NCBI GenBank assembly: GCA_965220345.1 | Contig: OZ244822.1 | Span: 372,001 to 436,000, forward strand | Reading direction: 5' to 3' | DNA: 64,000 bases | Source: Aldehydirespirator sp965220345 | GTDB lineage: Bacteria; Actinomycetota; Acidimicrobiia; Acidimicrobiales; Aldehydirespiratoraceae | Shown: positions 41,394-50,089 of the stretch, one piece after another | Numbering within the stretch: position 1 is the first letter of the stretch | Layout: each line of letters opens with the position of its first letter | Position numbers and translations under genes: made by a program | Notes under the pieces: model-generated | What the model was told of the DNA's origin: nothing | Seen by the model: the letters and a program-made list of their open reading frames with translations, nothing else | The model's database searches: none

Positions 41394-41505
41394 GTTTTGC
41401 GGGTTGCCGCGCCGGTTTGCGGGGTTGCCGCTGCCGGTTGCCGTTTTGCGGGTTGCCGCTGCCGGTTGCCGTTTTGCGGGTTGCCGCGCCGGTTTCTTGA
41501 CTAGC
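41394..41505. repeat. 28-bp tandem repeat ahead of the acyl-CoA synthetase core
   Basis: Units built on GTTTTGCGGGTTGCCGC recur at about 41394, 41443 and 41471, the last two exactly 28 bases apart, interleaved with TGCCGGTTGCC segments. On the minus strand this would encode RKTATGSGNPQ-like repeats if translated. A slippage-generated array is likely. Confidence 0.7.
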
Positions 41506-41539
41506 GCCGGTTTTTCTTACTACCGCAGCGGTTTTGTTG

Positions 41540-41878
41540 CTAGCGGGAACGGCGCATGGCATCACGCGCCCGATCCTCAGCCACTCGCTTGCGCCCCACG
41601 ATCGGCGTGGTGGGTGCAAATCCAGCGATAGCGCGCTCAGATTCGCTTTCGCCGCCCCAGAAACCCAACTCACGATTGCGGCGGGCGTAGTCGCGGCACG
41701 CTTTCAGCACTTCGCACTCTGAACACAGCGACCGCGCTCGGGCTTCACGACGGACTCGAGCCTCAGGGCGTTCTGCGAACGGCGCAAAAAACAGGCTGCT
41801 CTCCCCGACGCAACGACCGAAATCCATCCAGGCTGTGGACCCTGTCGGTGCAGCAGCCCCGTCAAAAGCATCAAGCAT
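41540..41878 (-). CDS. WhiB family iron-sulfur transcriptional regulator
   Basis: The 112-residue protein has four cluster cysteines (C23, C52, C55, C61) in the spacing C-x28-C-x2-C-x5-C, then the GFWGGES turn and a basic C-terminus (VGRKRVAEDRARDAMRRSR). WhiB proteins bind a [4Fe-4S] cluster and sigma factor and are confined to Actinobacteria and their phages. The ATG at 41878 was chosen because it gives the usual leader length. Its target genes cannot be inferred. Confidence 0.93.
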   Translation of the reverse strand: MLDAFDGAAAPTGSTAWMDFGRCVGESSLFFAPFAERPEARVRREARARSLCSECEVLKACRDYARRNRELGFWGGESESERAIAGFAPTTPIVGRKRVAEDRARDAMRRSR

Positions 41879-42213
41879 CGCTCTCAATCTACCGGCTGCA
41901 TACAACCGCAACAATCCGGCTGTATACAGCCAGCTTGTTGCGGTCGGTGACCCTGCGAAGTCTCAGGCCACACAGTAGCCAAATTCAGAGTCTGCCAGTT
42001 CTTGGCACTGCCAGATTTTTTGAGTCAACAAGCTGGTTAATGTTGATAGGTGCATCAGTCCAAAAGCCAGCATCTCTGTAACCCCAGTTCTGCATCCACA
42101 ATCTGTGCCGCATCCGAAACCCTGTTGCTGCATCCGAGTAGCCATCAAGGCCGCATGATGTGGGTGGGATCGGCTAAGCTTGATCCAGGTTGATATGAGA
42201 GGCGCAGCATGAT
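41879..42213. other. Intergenic stretch with a small inverted repeat
   Basis: No gene is evident. TGCCA and TGGCA (41993-42007) form a five-base stem with a five-base loop, followed shortly by ATTTTTT at 42014-42020, which is weakly terminator-like. Short GCATCCGAAACC-type repeats (TGCATCC, CGCATCCG) occur near 42090-42140. Confidence 0.35.
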
Positions 42214-42798
42214 ATGACAGTAACTGAAAAAACCACTACAACTACGGCAGTTGCGGCGAAGTTGCTGACTGCTGATGATCTGCTTCGCCTCTACAGCGAA
42301 GGTGTACGGGGCGAACTGGTGCGAGGAGTGCTACACGAGACCATGAGTTCTGGCGTTCGACACGGCAAGATCGTGGCGAATTTGATCGCGATCCTTCAAA
42401 GCTTTGTCAAGCCGCGCGGGCTCGGAACGCTAGTGGGGTCGGATTCGGGCGTTTGGCTCGAACGCAACCCTGACACGGTGCGCGAGCCTGACATCGCTTT
42501 CTTCTCGGCCGAGATCATGCCCCTTGATGCCGATATTCCCGGCTATGCCGAGGTGGTTCCCGAGCTTGTGGTGGAGATCCGCTCGCCCTCGGACAGTCGC
42601 CGCTATGTCGCCGACCGTGCCGCGATGTGGCTCAGCCACGGCGTGACTCTTGTATGGGTGGTGCATCCCGACACTCAACGCATTGATGTCTACCGTGCAG
42701 GCCATCCCGTGAGCGTCATCATGAGCGACGATGCTCTTGATGGCGGCGACGTGCTAGAGGGCTTCAGCTGCGCTCTCACAGAAATCTTTGGCGCTTAG
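42214..42798 (+). CDS. Uma2 family (DUF820) restriction-endonuclease-like protein
   Basis: A 194-residue protein of the Uma2 family: GELVRGVLHETMSSGVRHGKI, REPDIAFFS and VPELVVEIRSPSDS, with the PD-(D/E)XK-like acidic residues (PD...EIRSPSD). Members are common in cyanobacteria and actinobacteria, often in accessory regions, and their cellular role is unknown. The first 15 residues are a Thr-rich leader. Confidence 0.85.
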   Translation: MTVTEKTTTTTAVAAKLLTADDLLRLYSEGVRGELVRGVLHETMSSGVRHGKIVANLIAILQSFVKPRGLGTLVGSDSGVWLERNPDTVREPDIAFFSAEIMPLDADIPGYAEVVPELVVEIRSPSDSRRYVADRAAMWLSHGVTLVWVVHPDTQRIDVYRAGHPVSVIMSDDALDGGDVLEGFSCALTEIFGA

Positions 42799-42879
42799 GC
42801 GATCTTCAACTCGCAGTTCGGTAGTTGGCTAGCAGTTGCTAGCAGCAGCAGGCATCGGCATAAGCAGGCATCGGCATCC

Positions 42880-43230
42880 TTGCTGGGTGCAGTCTGCGGT
42901 AGTGGTGGCAGTGTTGGTGGTGGTGGCGGTGCGGCTGTGTCAGCTTGGCGGGAGGTGGCGGCTGTGTCGGCGGTGATGGCGACGGTGGCAGTGGCGGCGG
43001 CTGCGACGGTGGTGGTGGTGGTGGCGGTGCGGCTGTGTCGGCTTGGCGGGAGGTGGCGGCTGTGTCGGCGGTGATAGCGACGGTGGCGGTGGCGACGGCT
43101 GCGACCTCTGACGGTGCGGTCACATATCATTACCGCTCGATGGGCGGCAGTGTCGGCAGTGGTGTCGACGGTGGCGGTGTAGGCAGCGGCTGCGACGGCT
43201 GTGTGGGCTTGGCGGGATGTGCCTGTATTG
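42880..43230. repeat. GGT/GGC-rich low-complexity region with a 98-bp imperfect repeat
   Basis: The gap before the HNH gene is dominated on the plus strand by GGTGGC-type triplets. A block starting GCGGCTGTGTCAGCTTGGCG at 42931 recurs with few changes at 43029 (offset 98, not a multiple of three, so it does not preserve a frame). Gly- or Pro/His-rich frames cross it on both strands, but none has a credible start or domain. I call it non-coding. Confidence 0.7.
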
Positions 43231-43333
43231 GTGGCTTATCGGTTACTGTCGGAGGGCTAAGTTTTGGTGTGATGCAGAATATTTTTGTGTGAAAAGGAGT
43301 GCTTTGTCACACCCCTAATCTATACTGCTGTTC

Positions 43334-45586
43334 ATGGTCTTAGAAGACGCTCACCAAGCAGTCACCGCCACCCAACGGATGCTCGACGTGGTGCGTGCCG
43401 GTGTTGTAGCTACTATTGAGCTGCGTGCCGCGCTGGAGCAGACACGAGTGTTGCTAGCTGCTGGGGCGGCGTTTCAGACCGCTGCTGCTGAGTTGATCGC
43501 AGCACGAGAACGTCACGGTGACGGCGGCGCTGAAGTGTTGGCCGTGTCTGCTGGGTTAACACAAAGCGAAGCCCACAGCCAGGTCAAAACCGCTCAAGTG
43601 TTGCGTAAAGTCCCTGAACTGCGTGACGCTGTGCAAACCGGTGAAGTTTCGTCAGCTAACGCTCGACGTTTGGCTGACGTGATCACCAAAACTAGTGCCG
43701 ACGCTGTCGCAGGTGATGCTGAGTTATTGAAACAGGCAGCATCGCTGCGGCCCGAACAATTCGGTGTCGCCACACGACGCTGGATCACTGCCCAGCAAGG
43801 CGACAACGGCGCATCAGAACACGCACGACAACGCGCCAAACGCTATTTGAAGTTCTATGACACAGAAGACGGCATGATCGCGTTGCATGGCGAGTTCGAC
43901 AAGATCACCGGCACCCGCATACACAACCGCATACGCCACATCGCAAGCCAACTCTTTGCTAACGACAAAAAACATCCGAAAGAGCAGCGACGCGAGTTCC
44001 CGCAATGCATGGCCGATGCCCTAGACCACAGCACCAACACTCCCGCCACCAACACAGGTAACGAGACCAGCAACAGAACCCGAAACACTCAAAACGTCGG
44101 AACTGTTCGCAGAGTCAACGATGAGAGCATCGCCAGCAGCAGCACAACCCGCAACGGTCAGGATGCTGCAACTGACTGCGGTGAAGACACCGACACCAGC
44201 AGACAAGCCGAACACGTCAACAAAGCAGGCAACCACCAAGATGCCAGAACCAGAAACGGTCAAAGCATCAACACTGATACCACAACCGCCGATAACAGCA
44301 ACAACAGCAGCGAGAACGTTGGTGATGACAAGAATGCCGCTGATGTCACGAAATCAAGATCAGCCTCAAACCACGCCACCGGCGAAAATGCCGTTGATGG
44401 CAAGGATGCCGCTGATGCCACGAAGTCAAGGCCAGCCTCAAACCACGCCACCGGCGAGAACACTGATGCAGGCGGGAATGCCGTTGATGCTCTCTCAACC
44501 ACAGCACCTCAAAGCATCAACGAAGCCAGCACCACAACTGGCGGCGAGGATTGTGATGCAGATGCTGTTGAAACTGCTAACAACGGCCACGACAGCACTG
44601 TTACTAATGGTGAGAACGGCGTTGATGCCATCTCAACAACGGCACCTCAAAGCATCAACGAGACCAGTACCGCTGATGGCGGCGAGGCGTGTAGCGTAGA
44701 TGCTGTTGAAACTCGCCTGCTAGCACTATGCACTGAGACGCAGCAAACTGGCGGTGCGGTTTGTGATGTAGGTGCTGTTGAAACTGCTGACAACAATCAC
44801 CGCAGCACTGTTGCTAATGGTGAGGTTCAAGGCACAGCAACTGCGGGTTGGGTGGCTGACATCACGTTGATCGCTCACGTAGACGACAGCACCGGTGAGT
44901 TGATTGCTGAACTCTCAGACGGCACACGACTACCAGACGCTGTGTTAGAAGAACTGTCCTGCAATACACGCTGGACAGGACTGATATATGACCGTGTCGG
45001 TGACGCGATCTGGCGCAGCCGCTCACGCCGAACAGTCACAGAAACACAATGGCAGACACTGCTCAACATCTACGGAGGCTGTTTCCATTGCGGGGCACCA
45101 CCAAGCATCTGTCAAGCACATCACATCATCCCGTATTCACAAGGCGGAGCTACCAGTGTGAAGAACATGGTCATGGTCTGCTGGAACTGTCACCACAACA
45201 TTCACCACAACAACTGGCACATCCAAACCCATGACGAAAACCACCACACCCTGCACCCGCCAACCAACCCGAGCGCCCAATCCCGGCACGGCCCAGCTCA
45301 CGCAGATAGCCAATCATCAAGGTCGGTTTACCGAGGCCGATCTCCAAATATCAGAACCAGAACCCAAGACTCAGACCGTGACAATACGGCCAGCAAACCC
45401 CGAACCCGTCGCGGGCGCTCACCAACCCGAACCCAGAACAACCCAAGCCGTGACAAAAATGTCAGTAGACCCCGAAACCGAAAGTCGGGAGTCACAAGCA
45501 AAAACCCCACCAGCAGCGCCCCAAACAGCAGTCAAAAAGAAAGGAGCCCACAAACCAGAGACCCAGCCCCAGCCACGCTCTGGTGA
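43334..45586 (+). CDS. DUF222/13E12-type HNH endonuclease with long low-complexity insert
   Basis: The 750-residue product has an N-terminal DUF222 domain (about 1-225: LTQSEAHSQVKTAQVL, GEFDKITGTRIHNRI) and an HNH nuclease near 575-640 (GCFHCGAPPSICQAHHIIPY and MVCWNCHHNIHHNNW). Between them lie about 280 residues rich in N, T, D and A with diverged internal repeats (AADATKSRPASNHATGEN, STTAPQSINE). A basic Arg/Pro/Thr tail follows. The family is multi-copy in many actinobacteria and suspected to be mobile, with unknown function. The insert is unusual in length. The flanks are also repeat-rich. Confidence 0.85.
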   Translation: MVLEDAHQAVTATQRMLDVVRAGVVATIELRAALEQTRVLLAAGAAFQTAAAELIAARERHGDGGAEVLAVSAGLTQSEAHSQVKTAQVLRKVPELRDAVQTGEVSSANARRLADVITKTSADAVAGDAELLKQAASLRPEQFGVATRRWITAQQGDNGASEHARQRAKRYLKFYDTEDGMIALHGEFDKITGTRIHNRIRHIASQLFANDKKHPKEQRREFPQCMADALDHSTNTPATNTGNETSNRTRNTQNVGTVRRVNDESIASSSTTRNGQDAATDCGEDTDTSRQAEHVNKAGNHQDARTRNGQSINTDTTTADNSNNSSENVGDDKNAADVTKSRSASNHATGENAVDGKDAADATKSRPASNHATGENTDAGGNAVDALSTTAPQSINEASTTTGGEDCDADAVETANNGHDSTVTNGENGVDAISTTAPQSINETSTADGGEACSVDAVETRLLALCTETQQTGGAVCDVGAVETADNNHRSTVANGEVQGTATAGWVADITLIAHVDDSTGELIAELSDGTRLPDAVLEELSCNTRWTGLIYDRVGDAIWRSRSRRTVTETQWQTLLNIYGGCFHCGAPPSICQAHHIIPYSQGGATSVKNMVMVCWNCHHNIHHNNWHIQTHDENHHTLHPPTNPSAQSRHGPAHADSQSSRSVYRGRSPNIRTRTQDSDRDNTASKPRTRRGRSPTRTQNNPSRDKNVSRPRNRKSGVTSKNPTSSAPNSSQKERSPQTRDPAPATLW

Positions 45587-46031
45587 ACACCGCGCCGAGC
45601 CGGGAGCGAACCACACGCCGTGTCACGCCGTGTCACGACGGGACATCAAAATCGAGCGATCCAGTGAACGCAGCCCTGAGTTAGGAGAGTGACACCAAGC
45701 CTGACCAAAGAGCCAGCAGTCAACAAGAAAGGAACAAAAAATCAGAGCCAGAGACCCAGCTCACCTCTGGTAAACGCAGCCCCAAATCAAGGGCGGAACG
45801 AGCCGCCAAACCCGCCTATAAAACCAGCCACCAATCAACAAGAAAGGAGCACCAACTCAGAGCCAGAAACCCGGCTGGCAGACAAACAGAAAAGAGCAGA
45901 CAAGCCAGAAACCCAGCCCCAACCACGCTCTGGTGAACAACGCCCCGAATCAAGGTAGCGCTCACAGGTGCGAGACAAGGAGCGTTCAAGGCCAGCCACG
46001 CTCTGGTAAACACTGCCCCGAGCCGAGAGCG
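45571..46031 (+). repeat. Four diverged ~40-bp repeats from the HNH gene 3' end onward
   Basis: Units like AGCCACGCTCTGGTGAACAC followed by CGCGCCGAGCCGGGAGCG begin at 45571, about 45759, 45921 and 45993. The first forms the last codons of the HNH gene; two of the later ones are preceded by AGAAAGGA and ACCAGAGACCCAG-like segments that also precede copy one. The others look like decayed copies of the gene's tail. No gene is evident in 45587-46290. Confidence 0.7.
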
Positions 46032-46292
46032 AGCAGCTAGACCAGTCCTAAAGGTTAGAGATCAACGGCTGGCTAGGCCAACAAAACGATTAGCTCAACC
46101 CGACGACACGACTAGCGTTGCGTTGTCTTTAGCTGGACATCAGATCTACCCGATCCAAAACGCGAAGCTCCTGCAAAACTAGCTGTCGGTGTGAGCGAGA
46201 CAGCTGTGCAGAGATGCAGAGATGTGCTGTCACCCAGCGAGTGGAGCAGGCACATTTCGGCACTACGCGTCGGTTAAGTGGCTGCTATACAG

Positions 46293-46573
46293 AGATGAAC
46301 TGTCGTGCTAGGAGTTGCATCCGCACCAACCGCAGCCGTTGCCGTCCCGCAGTTGCCGCCGCCGCCAGATGAACTGTCGTGCTAGGAGTCGCATCCGCAC
46401 CAACCGCAGCCGTTGCCGTCCCGCAGTTGCCGCCGCCGCCAGATGAACTGTCGTGCTAGGAGTCGCATCCGCAACACCGCCGGTAACTCGTCGGTTCGCT
46501 CAGTGCGCAGCGGTCGTTTGGCTTCGGATTTGGCTCGTCGCATCCGCAACACCGCCGGTAACTCGTCGGTTCG
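46293..46573 (+). repeat. 74/75-bp minisatellite-like tandem array
   Basis: AGATGAACTGTCGTGCTAGG starts units at 46293, 46367 and 46441 (period 74; the first two units differ by very few bases). The third unit diverges into a 37-bp segment (46462-46498) that repeats exactly at 46537-46573 (period 75). Frames through it are shadows. It appears to be a non-coding repeat array in an accessory region. Confidence 0.85.
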
Positions 46574-46628
46574 AGCGACTGCTGTGGAGAGATGTGCTGA
46601 AACTTGACAGGGTTGCTAGAGCCGGATT

Positions 46629-46952
46629 CTGGACACCTTCGTCGCTGCACAACTCCGCACGGAAGTAGAAGCCTCAGCCGAGCGCGTTGAGATGTTCCAT
46701 CTGCTCACCTAAAGCGGCGAGCGAGAGATTGACCTACTAGTTGAAATCGGTCAGCGAGTAGCCACCTTTGAGATCAAGTCGTCGAGCGCTCCAGCTCATA
46801 ACGATGCCCGGCACATCGCTTGGCGCAGAGACGCTTTGCAGGCGGGACTGCCAGCAGAGAGGTTTGCGGGCGGGGTGGTGTTCCACAACGGGCCACACAC
46901 TTACGGTCTCGGCACCGGCACAAAGGTTCTACCGATAGCGGGGCTCTGGGCT
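46629..46952 (+). pseudogene. DUF4143/AAA-type ATPase, C-terminal remnant
   Basis: One frame reads LDTFVAAQLRTEVEASAERV, then EMFHLLT, a TAA stop, then SGEREIDLLVEIGQRVATFE, IKSSSAPAHNDARHI and RFAGGVVFHNGPHTYGLGTG, ending TKVLPIAGLWA. This matches the C-terminal nuclease-like DUF4143 part of AAA proteins (EVDLVLE, EVKAS, G.VLHTG, PVSALW). The ATPase part is absent and one in-frame stop remains, so it is a fossil. Confidence 0.75.
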
Positions 46953-46956
46953 AACC

Positions 46957-47107
46957 GTGCAAATATGTCACCGTGTGTCACCCATCATCCGGCGGCGGAT
47001 CGCAGCGCACACGCGGCCAGTGCAAATATGTCACCGTGTGTTACGCGACTCCATAGGGCTGGTGATGAGCGACGGCAACCCTGTGCAAAAAATGTCACCG
47101 AGTGTCA
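46957..47107 (+). repeat. 63-bp-period repeat, three copies of a 25-bp core
   Basis: GTGCAAATATGTCACCGTGT with GTCAC or GTTAC recurs at 46957, 47020 and 47083 (third copy GTGCAAAAAATGTCACCGAG), plus a trailing fragment TAAATATGTCGCCG. The intervening 38-bp segments differ. It sits just after the DUF4143 remnant, ahead of the thiolase gene. Confidence 0.75.
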
Positions 47108-47222
47108 CCGTAAATATGTCGCCGACTGGCTTGGCGGCACTGCATTAGCATTCTGGTGATGAGCACTAGCATTAAGGTGTTGAAAATCAGAGTGTTGCAT
47201 CCGAACTACAAGGAGTCCAAGA

Positions 47223-48425
47223 ATGCCTGAAGCCGTAATCGTTGCCGCCTCGCGCACCCCTATAGGAAGAGCTGTCAAAGGGACGCTTACCGAGGCTCGC
47301 CCCGACGACATGTCCGCCTTCATTCTCAATGATGTGCTAGCAAAGGTTGACGGACTAGAGCACAGCGACATTGAGGACGTGATCTGGGGTATCGGCCAGC
47401 CTGGAGGTGAAGGCGGCTACAACATTGCCCGGGTTGCTTCGGTGCTGGCGGGTGTCAACGCTCCAGGGGTGACGGTCAATCGTTACTGCTCTTCGTCGCT
47501 GCAAACGATTCGCATGGCTTCACACGCCATCAAATCTGGTGAAGGCGACTGCTTCGTCGCTGGAGGGGTCGAAACCGTTTCTCGCTATGCAAACGGCGCA
47601 GCCGACAGCGGGCCGCACAACACTCAATTTGCTGACGCAAAAGATCGAACCGCTCGCCGTGCCGCTGAAGGCTCTGAGACGTGGGTAGCCCCGCAAGGCC
47701 TGCCCGACATCTATATCGCCATGGGACAGACCGCTGAGAACGTGGCCCAGCACAAGGGCGTGTCACGCCAAGCTCAAGACGAATGGGGAGTGCTTTCGCA
47801 GAACCGAGCCGAAGCGGCTCGCAACCGCGGCTTCTTTGAACGCGAAATAACCCCTTATCCGCTGCCTGATGGCGCTGAGATGCGCCAAGACGACGGCATC
47901 CGTGAAGGTGTAACGCTTGAAGGCGTGTCGCAGCTGCAACCCGTGTTTCGGCCTGACGGCACCGTCACTGCCGGTAACTGCTGCCCGTTGAACGACGGCG
48001 CGGCCGCAGTGGTAGTGATGTCTGACACTAAAGCAGCGCAACTAGGAGCAAAGCCTCTAGCAAGGATCGTGTCTACAGGCGTGTCCGCGCTAAACCCTGA
48101 GATCATGGGACTCGGCCCGGTTGAAGCCTGCCGTCAAGCCCTTGGACGTGCTGGCATGACAATCTCTGACATTGACCATGTAGAGATCAACGAAGCTTTC
48201 GCTGCTCAGGTGCTGCCTTCAGCTGATGACCTAGGCATCGACTACGACAAGCTCAACCCCAACGGCGGCTCTATTGCTTTGGGGCATCCCTTCGGCATGA
48301 CCGGCTCACGGATCATGTGTACTCTGCTCAACGGCCTCGAAGATGCCGACAACACCATCGGCTTGGAGTCAATGTGTGTCGGTGGCGGCCAGGGCATGGC
48401 CATGATCATCGAACGTCTCAACTAG
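47223..48425 (+). CDS. Thiolase (acetyl-CoA acetyltransferase family)
   Basis: The 400-residue thiolase has the acyl-accepting Cys in TVNRYCSSSLQTI, the NEAFAAQVLP motif, GSIALGHPFGMTGSR with the catalytic His, and MCVGGGQGMAMI with the second Cys. AAGGAGT precedes the ATG. It either degrades 3-ketoacyl-CoA in beta-oxidation or condenses acetyl-CoA; sequence alone does not decide. It is monocistronic in view. Confidence 0.93.
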   Translation: MPEAVIVAASRTPIGRAVKGTLTEARPDDMSAFILNDVLAKVDGLEHSDIEDVIWGIGQPGGEGGYNIARVASVLAGVNAPGVTVNRYCSSSLQTIRMASHAIKSGEGDCFVAGGVETVSRYANGAADSGPHNTQFADAKDRTARRAAEGSETWVAPQGLPDIYIAMGQTAENVAQHKGVSRQAQDEWGVLSQNRAEAARNRGFFEREITPYPLPDGAEMRQDDGIREGVTLEGVSQLQPVFRPDGTVTAGNCCPLNDGAAAVVVMSDTKAAQLGAKPLARIVSTGVSALNPEIMGLGPVEACRQALGRAGMTISDIDHVEINEAFAAQVLPSADDLGIDYDKLNPNGGSIALGHPFGMTGSRIMCTLLNGLEDADNTIGLESMCVGGGQGMAMIIERLN

Positions 48426-48431
48426 CCCAAC

Positions 48432-48495
48432 GCACGCACCCGAATCAAGGCCCTACCTCAAACGCTTTATGCTGCACGCACCCGAATCAAGGCCC
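48432..48495 (+). repeat. 22-bp direct repeat downstream of the thiolase gene
   Basis: GCACGCACCCGAATCAAGGC plus CC occurs at 48432-48453 and 48474-48495, offset 42. It lies between converging thiolase and DUF3048 genes. Part of it (CCGAATCAAGG) also occurs near 45946 in the HNH-associated repeats, suggesting a shared dispersed element. Confidence 0.7.
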
Positions 48496-48568
48496 CTCAC
48501 GCTTCAGCGAACTGAGAACTAACAGCTAGCCCGTGGGGGGTATCAGTTGTTGGTATCAGTAGGTCGTA

Positions 48569-50089
48569 TCAGGGGGTGGTGTCAGTTGTAAGTCTGGGAT
48601 CTGCTGCGGCGCGGGCATCAGCCAGCATTTGTGCGCCTTGAGATGGTGTTAACAATGTGGTCACAGCCTCCGACCAAGTGCTGCTGCGGTTGCTAAGCAG
48701 CAACCAAGTGCTGCCAGCCGACAAAGTCAAAGGCTGTCCAGAAACATCAGTGAAACGAAACCCGACCTGATCGACTGTGCGCTCCCAGAGCGCTTCATGC
48801 ACTTGACCGTTGGTCAAAACCAACGCATCACCTGAATCATAGGAAACAGCCTGAGGCGAGTGCCTGAATGCCGACGACCGGTCGTAACGCATTGAAAGCA
48901 CCACCACGTTGGCTGGCGCGATCTCAACCAGACCGGCATCGGTAACCGCAGTATGTAGCTTCCCGTCTTGGAGGCGCACCCATCCACCCACAGCTGCATC
49001 CCAGACATGTGATGCACTGACGTTATAGTCCGGGTATCGCACGGTTACGCCGGAAGCATCCAGCACAGAGGGTGGATTCTGTGTGCCGTAATCAAAAACC
49101 GGCTGCGGGGTCTTGGTCAGGGGATCGCCCGGCAGTGTGGCAATACTGGCCTCACTGAGTTTGTCGTAATAGAAGTAGAGATTGTGCGGTGAAGGCCGAG
49201 CACGGTCACGAGCGTAAGGCGATGCCGTGTTTGCCGCTCCAGCGTTGACGAGAACCCCACCCCTAGCAGCGGTGCGTATCTCACGCGCTACGCCCTGGTT
49301 AGCACCAGAGTTGATGTAGTAAGGCACCGACAAGTCTCTGAGAATGTCAATGTCGCTTGAACGCGCTGAACGAACCGGGCCGATCTTGTCTGGAATATCA
49401 GAGTGGAACACCGCCAAGAACCTGGTGACTCCCTCAACAAGAAGCTCATACACAATGTCGGCATCTGAGAGACCTGTCTGAGGACGGTCGCCGGTATGAC
49501 TATTGCCGATCTTCACTGCCACAGGTCGACGCTGATCCAAACTCACATCCGTAGTGATGAAGTTAGTGAAAGGGGTATAAGGGCCAGTCACAAATCGGTC
49601 AATACCATCAAGCCAGTCCTGAGAACCTTCAGTTCCTAGCGGCGAATTTTCTAGCAAAGAAGAATTTCCTAGCAAAGAATTAGTGTCACCAGCAGCTGAT
49701 GAAAGCTGATTGGACGCAGGCTCGCTGCCGGAATTGTTGTTGGGATTGCTACTGGAATACCCGTCAAGATTGCCGTCAACTAATTCAGGTGCAGGGTCTG
49801 TGACGGAAGTGGCTGAACCTGGCGATGTAGTAGAGGTTGCCGCACCTGCACCGCTGGAGTTGCCCACTTCTGTGTTTGCGGTTTCGTTTGCGTTCTCTGG
49901 GGTGCTGCTATTGCCTGCGTTGCGGTCTGTGTCTTCACGTTCAGAGAAACTCGAATCGTCGCTGTTGGCTGGCGTTGACAAGTCGGGTTGTTCTGACTGA
50001 CTGTCACTACACGCCGCAAACAGTGCTGCCACCGCTAGCAGAACGGCCACCGCCCGCAACTTTGAGTGCGAGCCCAGCGTTCGGGTCAT
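48569..50089 (-). CDS. DUF3048 (YerB-like) lipoprotein
   Basis: The 506-residue protein has a lipoprotein signal (AVAVLLAVAALFAACSDSQS, with the lipobox cysteine) and a disordered Ser/Thr/Asn-rich linker of about 130 residues. DUF3048 follows: RRPVAVKIGNSHTGDRPQTG, DIVYELLVEGVTRFLAVFHS, DKIGPVRSARSSDIDILRDL. The domain is found in Firmicutes and Actinobacteria and is linked to the envelope, but its role is unknown. It is the last gene of the PIM operon; its ATG overlaps the upstream stop by one base. Confidence 0.88.
   Translation of the reverse strand: MTRTLGSHSKLRAVAVLLAVAALFAACSDSQSEQPDLSTPANSDDSSFSEREDTDRNAGNSSTPENANETANTEVGNSSGAGAATSTTSPGSATSVTDPAPELVDGNLDGYSSSNPNNNSGSEPASNQLSSAAGDTNSLLGNSSLLENSPLGTEGSQDWLDGIDRFVTGPYTPFTNFITTDVSLDQRRPVAVKIGNSHTGDRPQTGLSDADIVYELLVEGVTRFLAVFHSDIPDKIGPVRSARSSDIDILRDLSVPYYINSGANQGVAREIRTAARGGVLVNAGAANTASPYARDRARPSPHNLYFYYDKLSEASIATLPGDPLTKTPQPVFDYGTQNPPSVLDASGVTVRYPDYNVSASHVWDAAVGGWVRLQDGKLHTAVTDAGLVEIAPANVVVLSMRYDRSSAFRHSPQAVSYDSGDALVLTNGQVHEALWERTVDQVGFRFTDVSGQPLTLSAGSTWLLLSNRSSTWSEAVTTLLTPSQGAQMLADARAAADPRLTTDTTP

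Noticed and set aside
42795..43292. His/Pro-rich and Gly-rich open frames on both strands
   Set aside because: They arise from GGT/GGC repeats; the 98-bp repeat breaks the frame, and no start with a ribosome site was found.
45689..45958. 89-codon open frame downstream of the HNH gene
   Set aside because: It runs through decayed tail repeats, has no ribosome site and is low-complexity; I treat it as non-coding.
46293..46573. Possible small coding genes across the 74-bp array
   Set aside because: The periods (74, 75) are not multiples of three, so frames shift between units; the translations show no conserved content.
46957..47107. Possible CRISPR array
   Set aside because: Only three imperfect 25-bp cores, no cas genes anywhere in the window and no dyad typical of CRISPR repeats.
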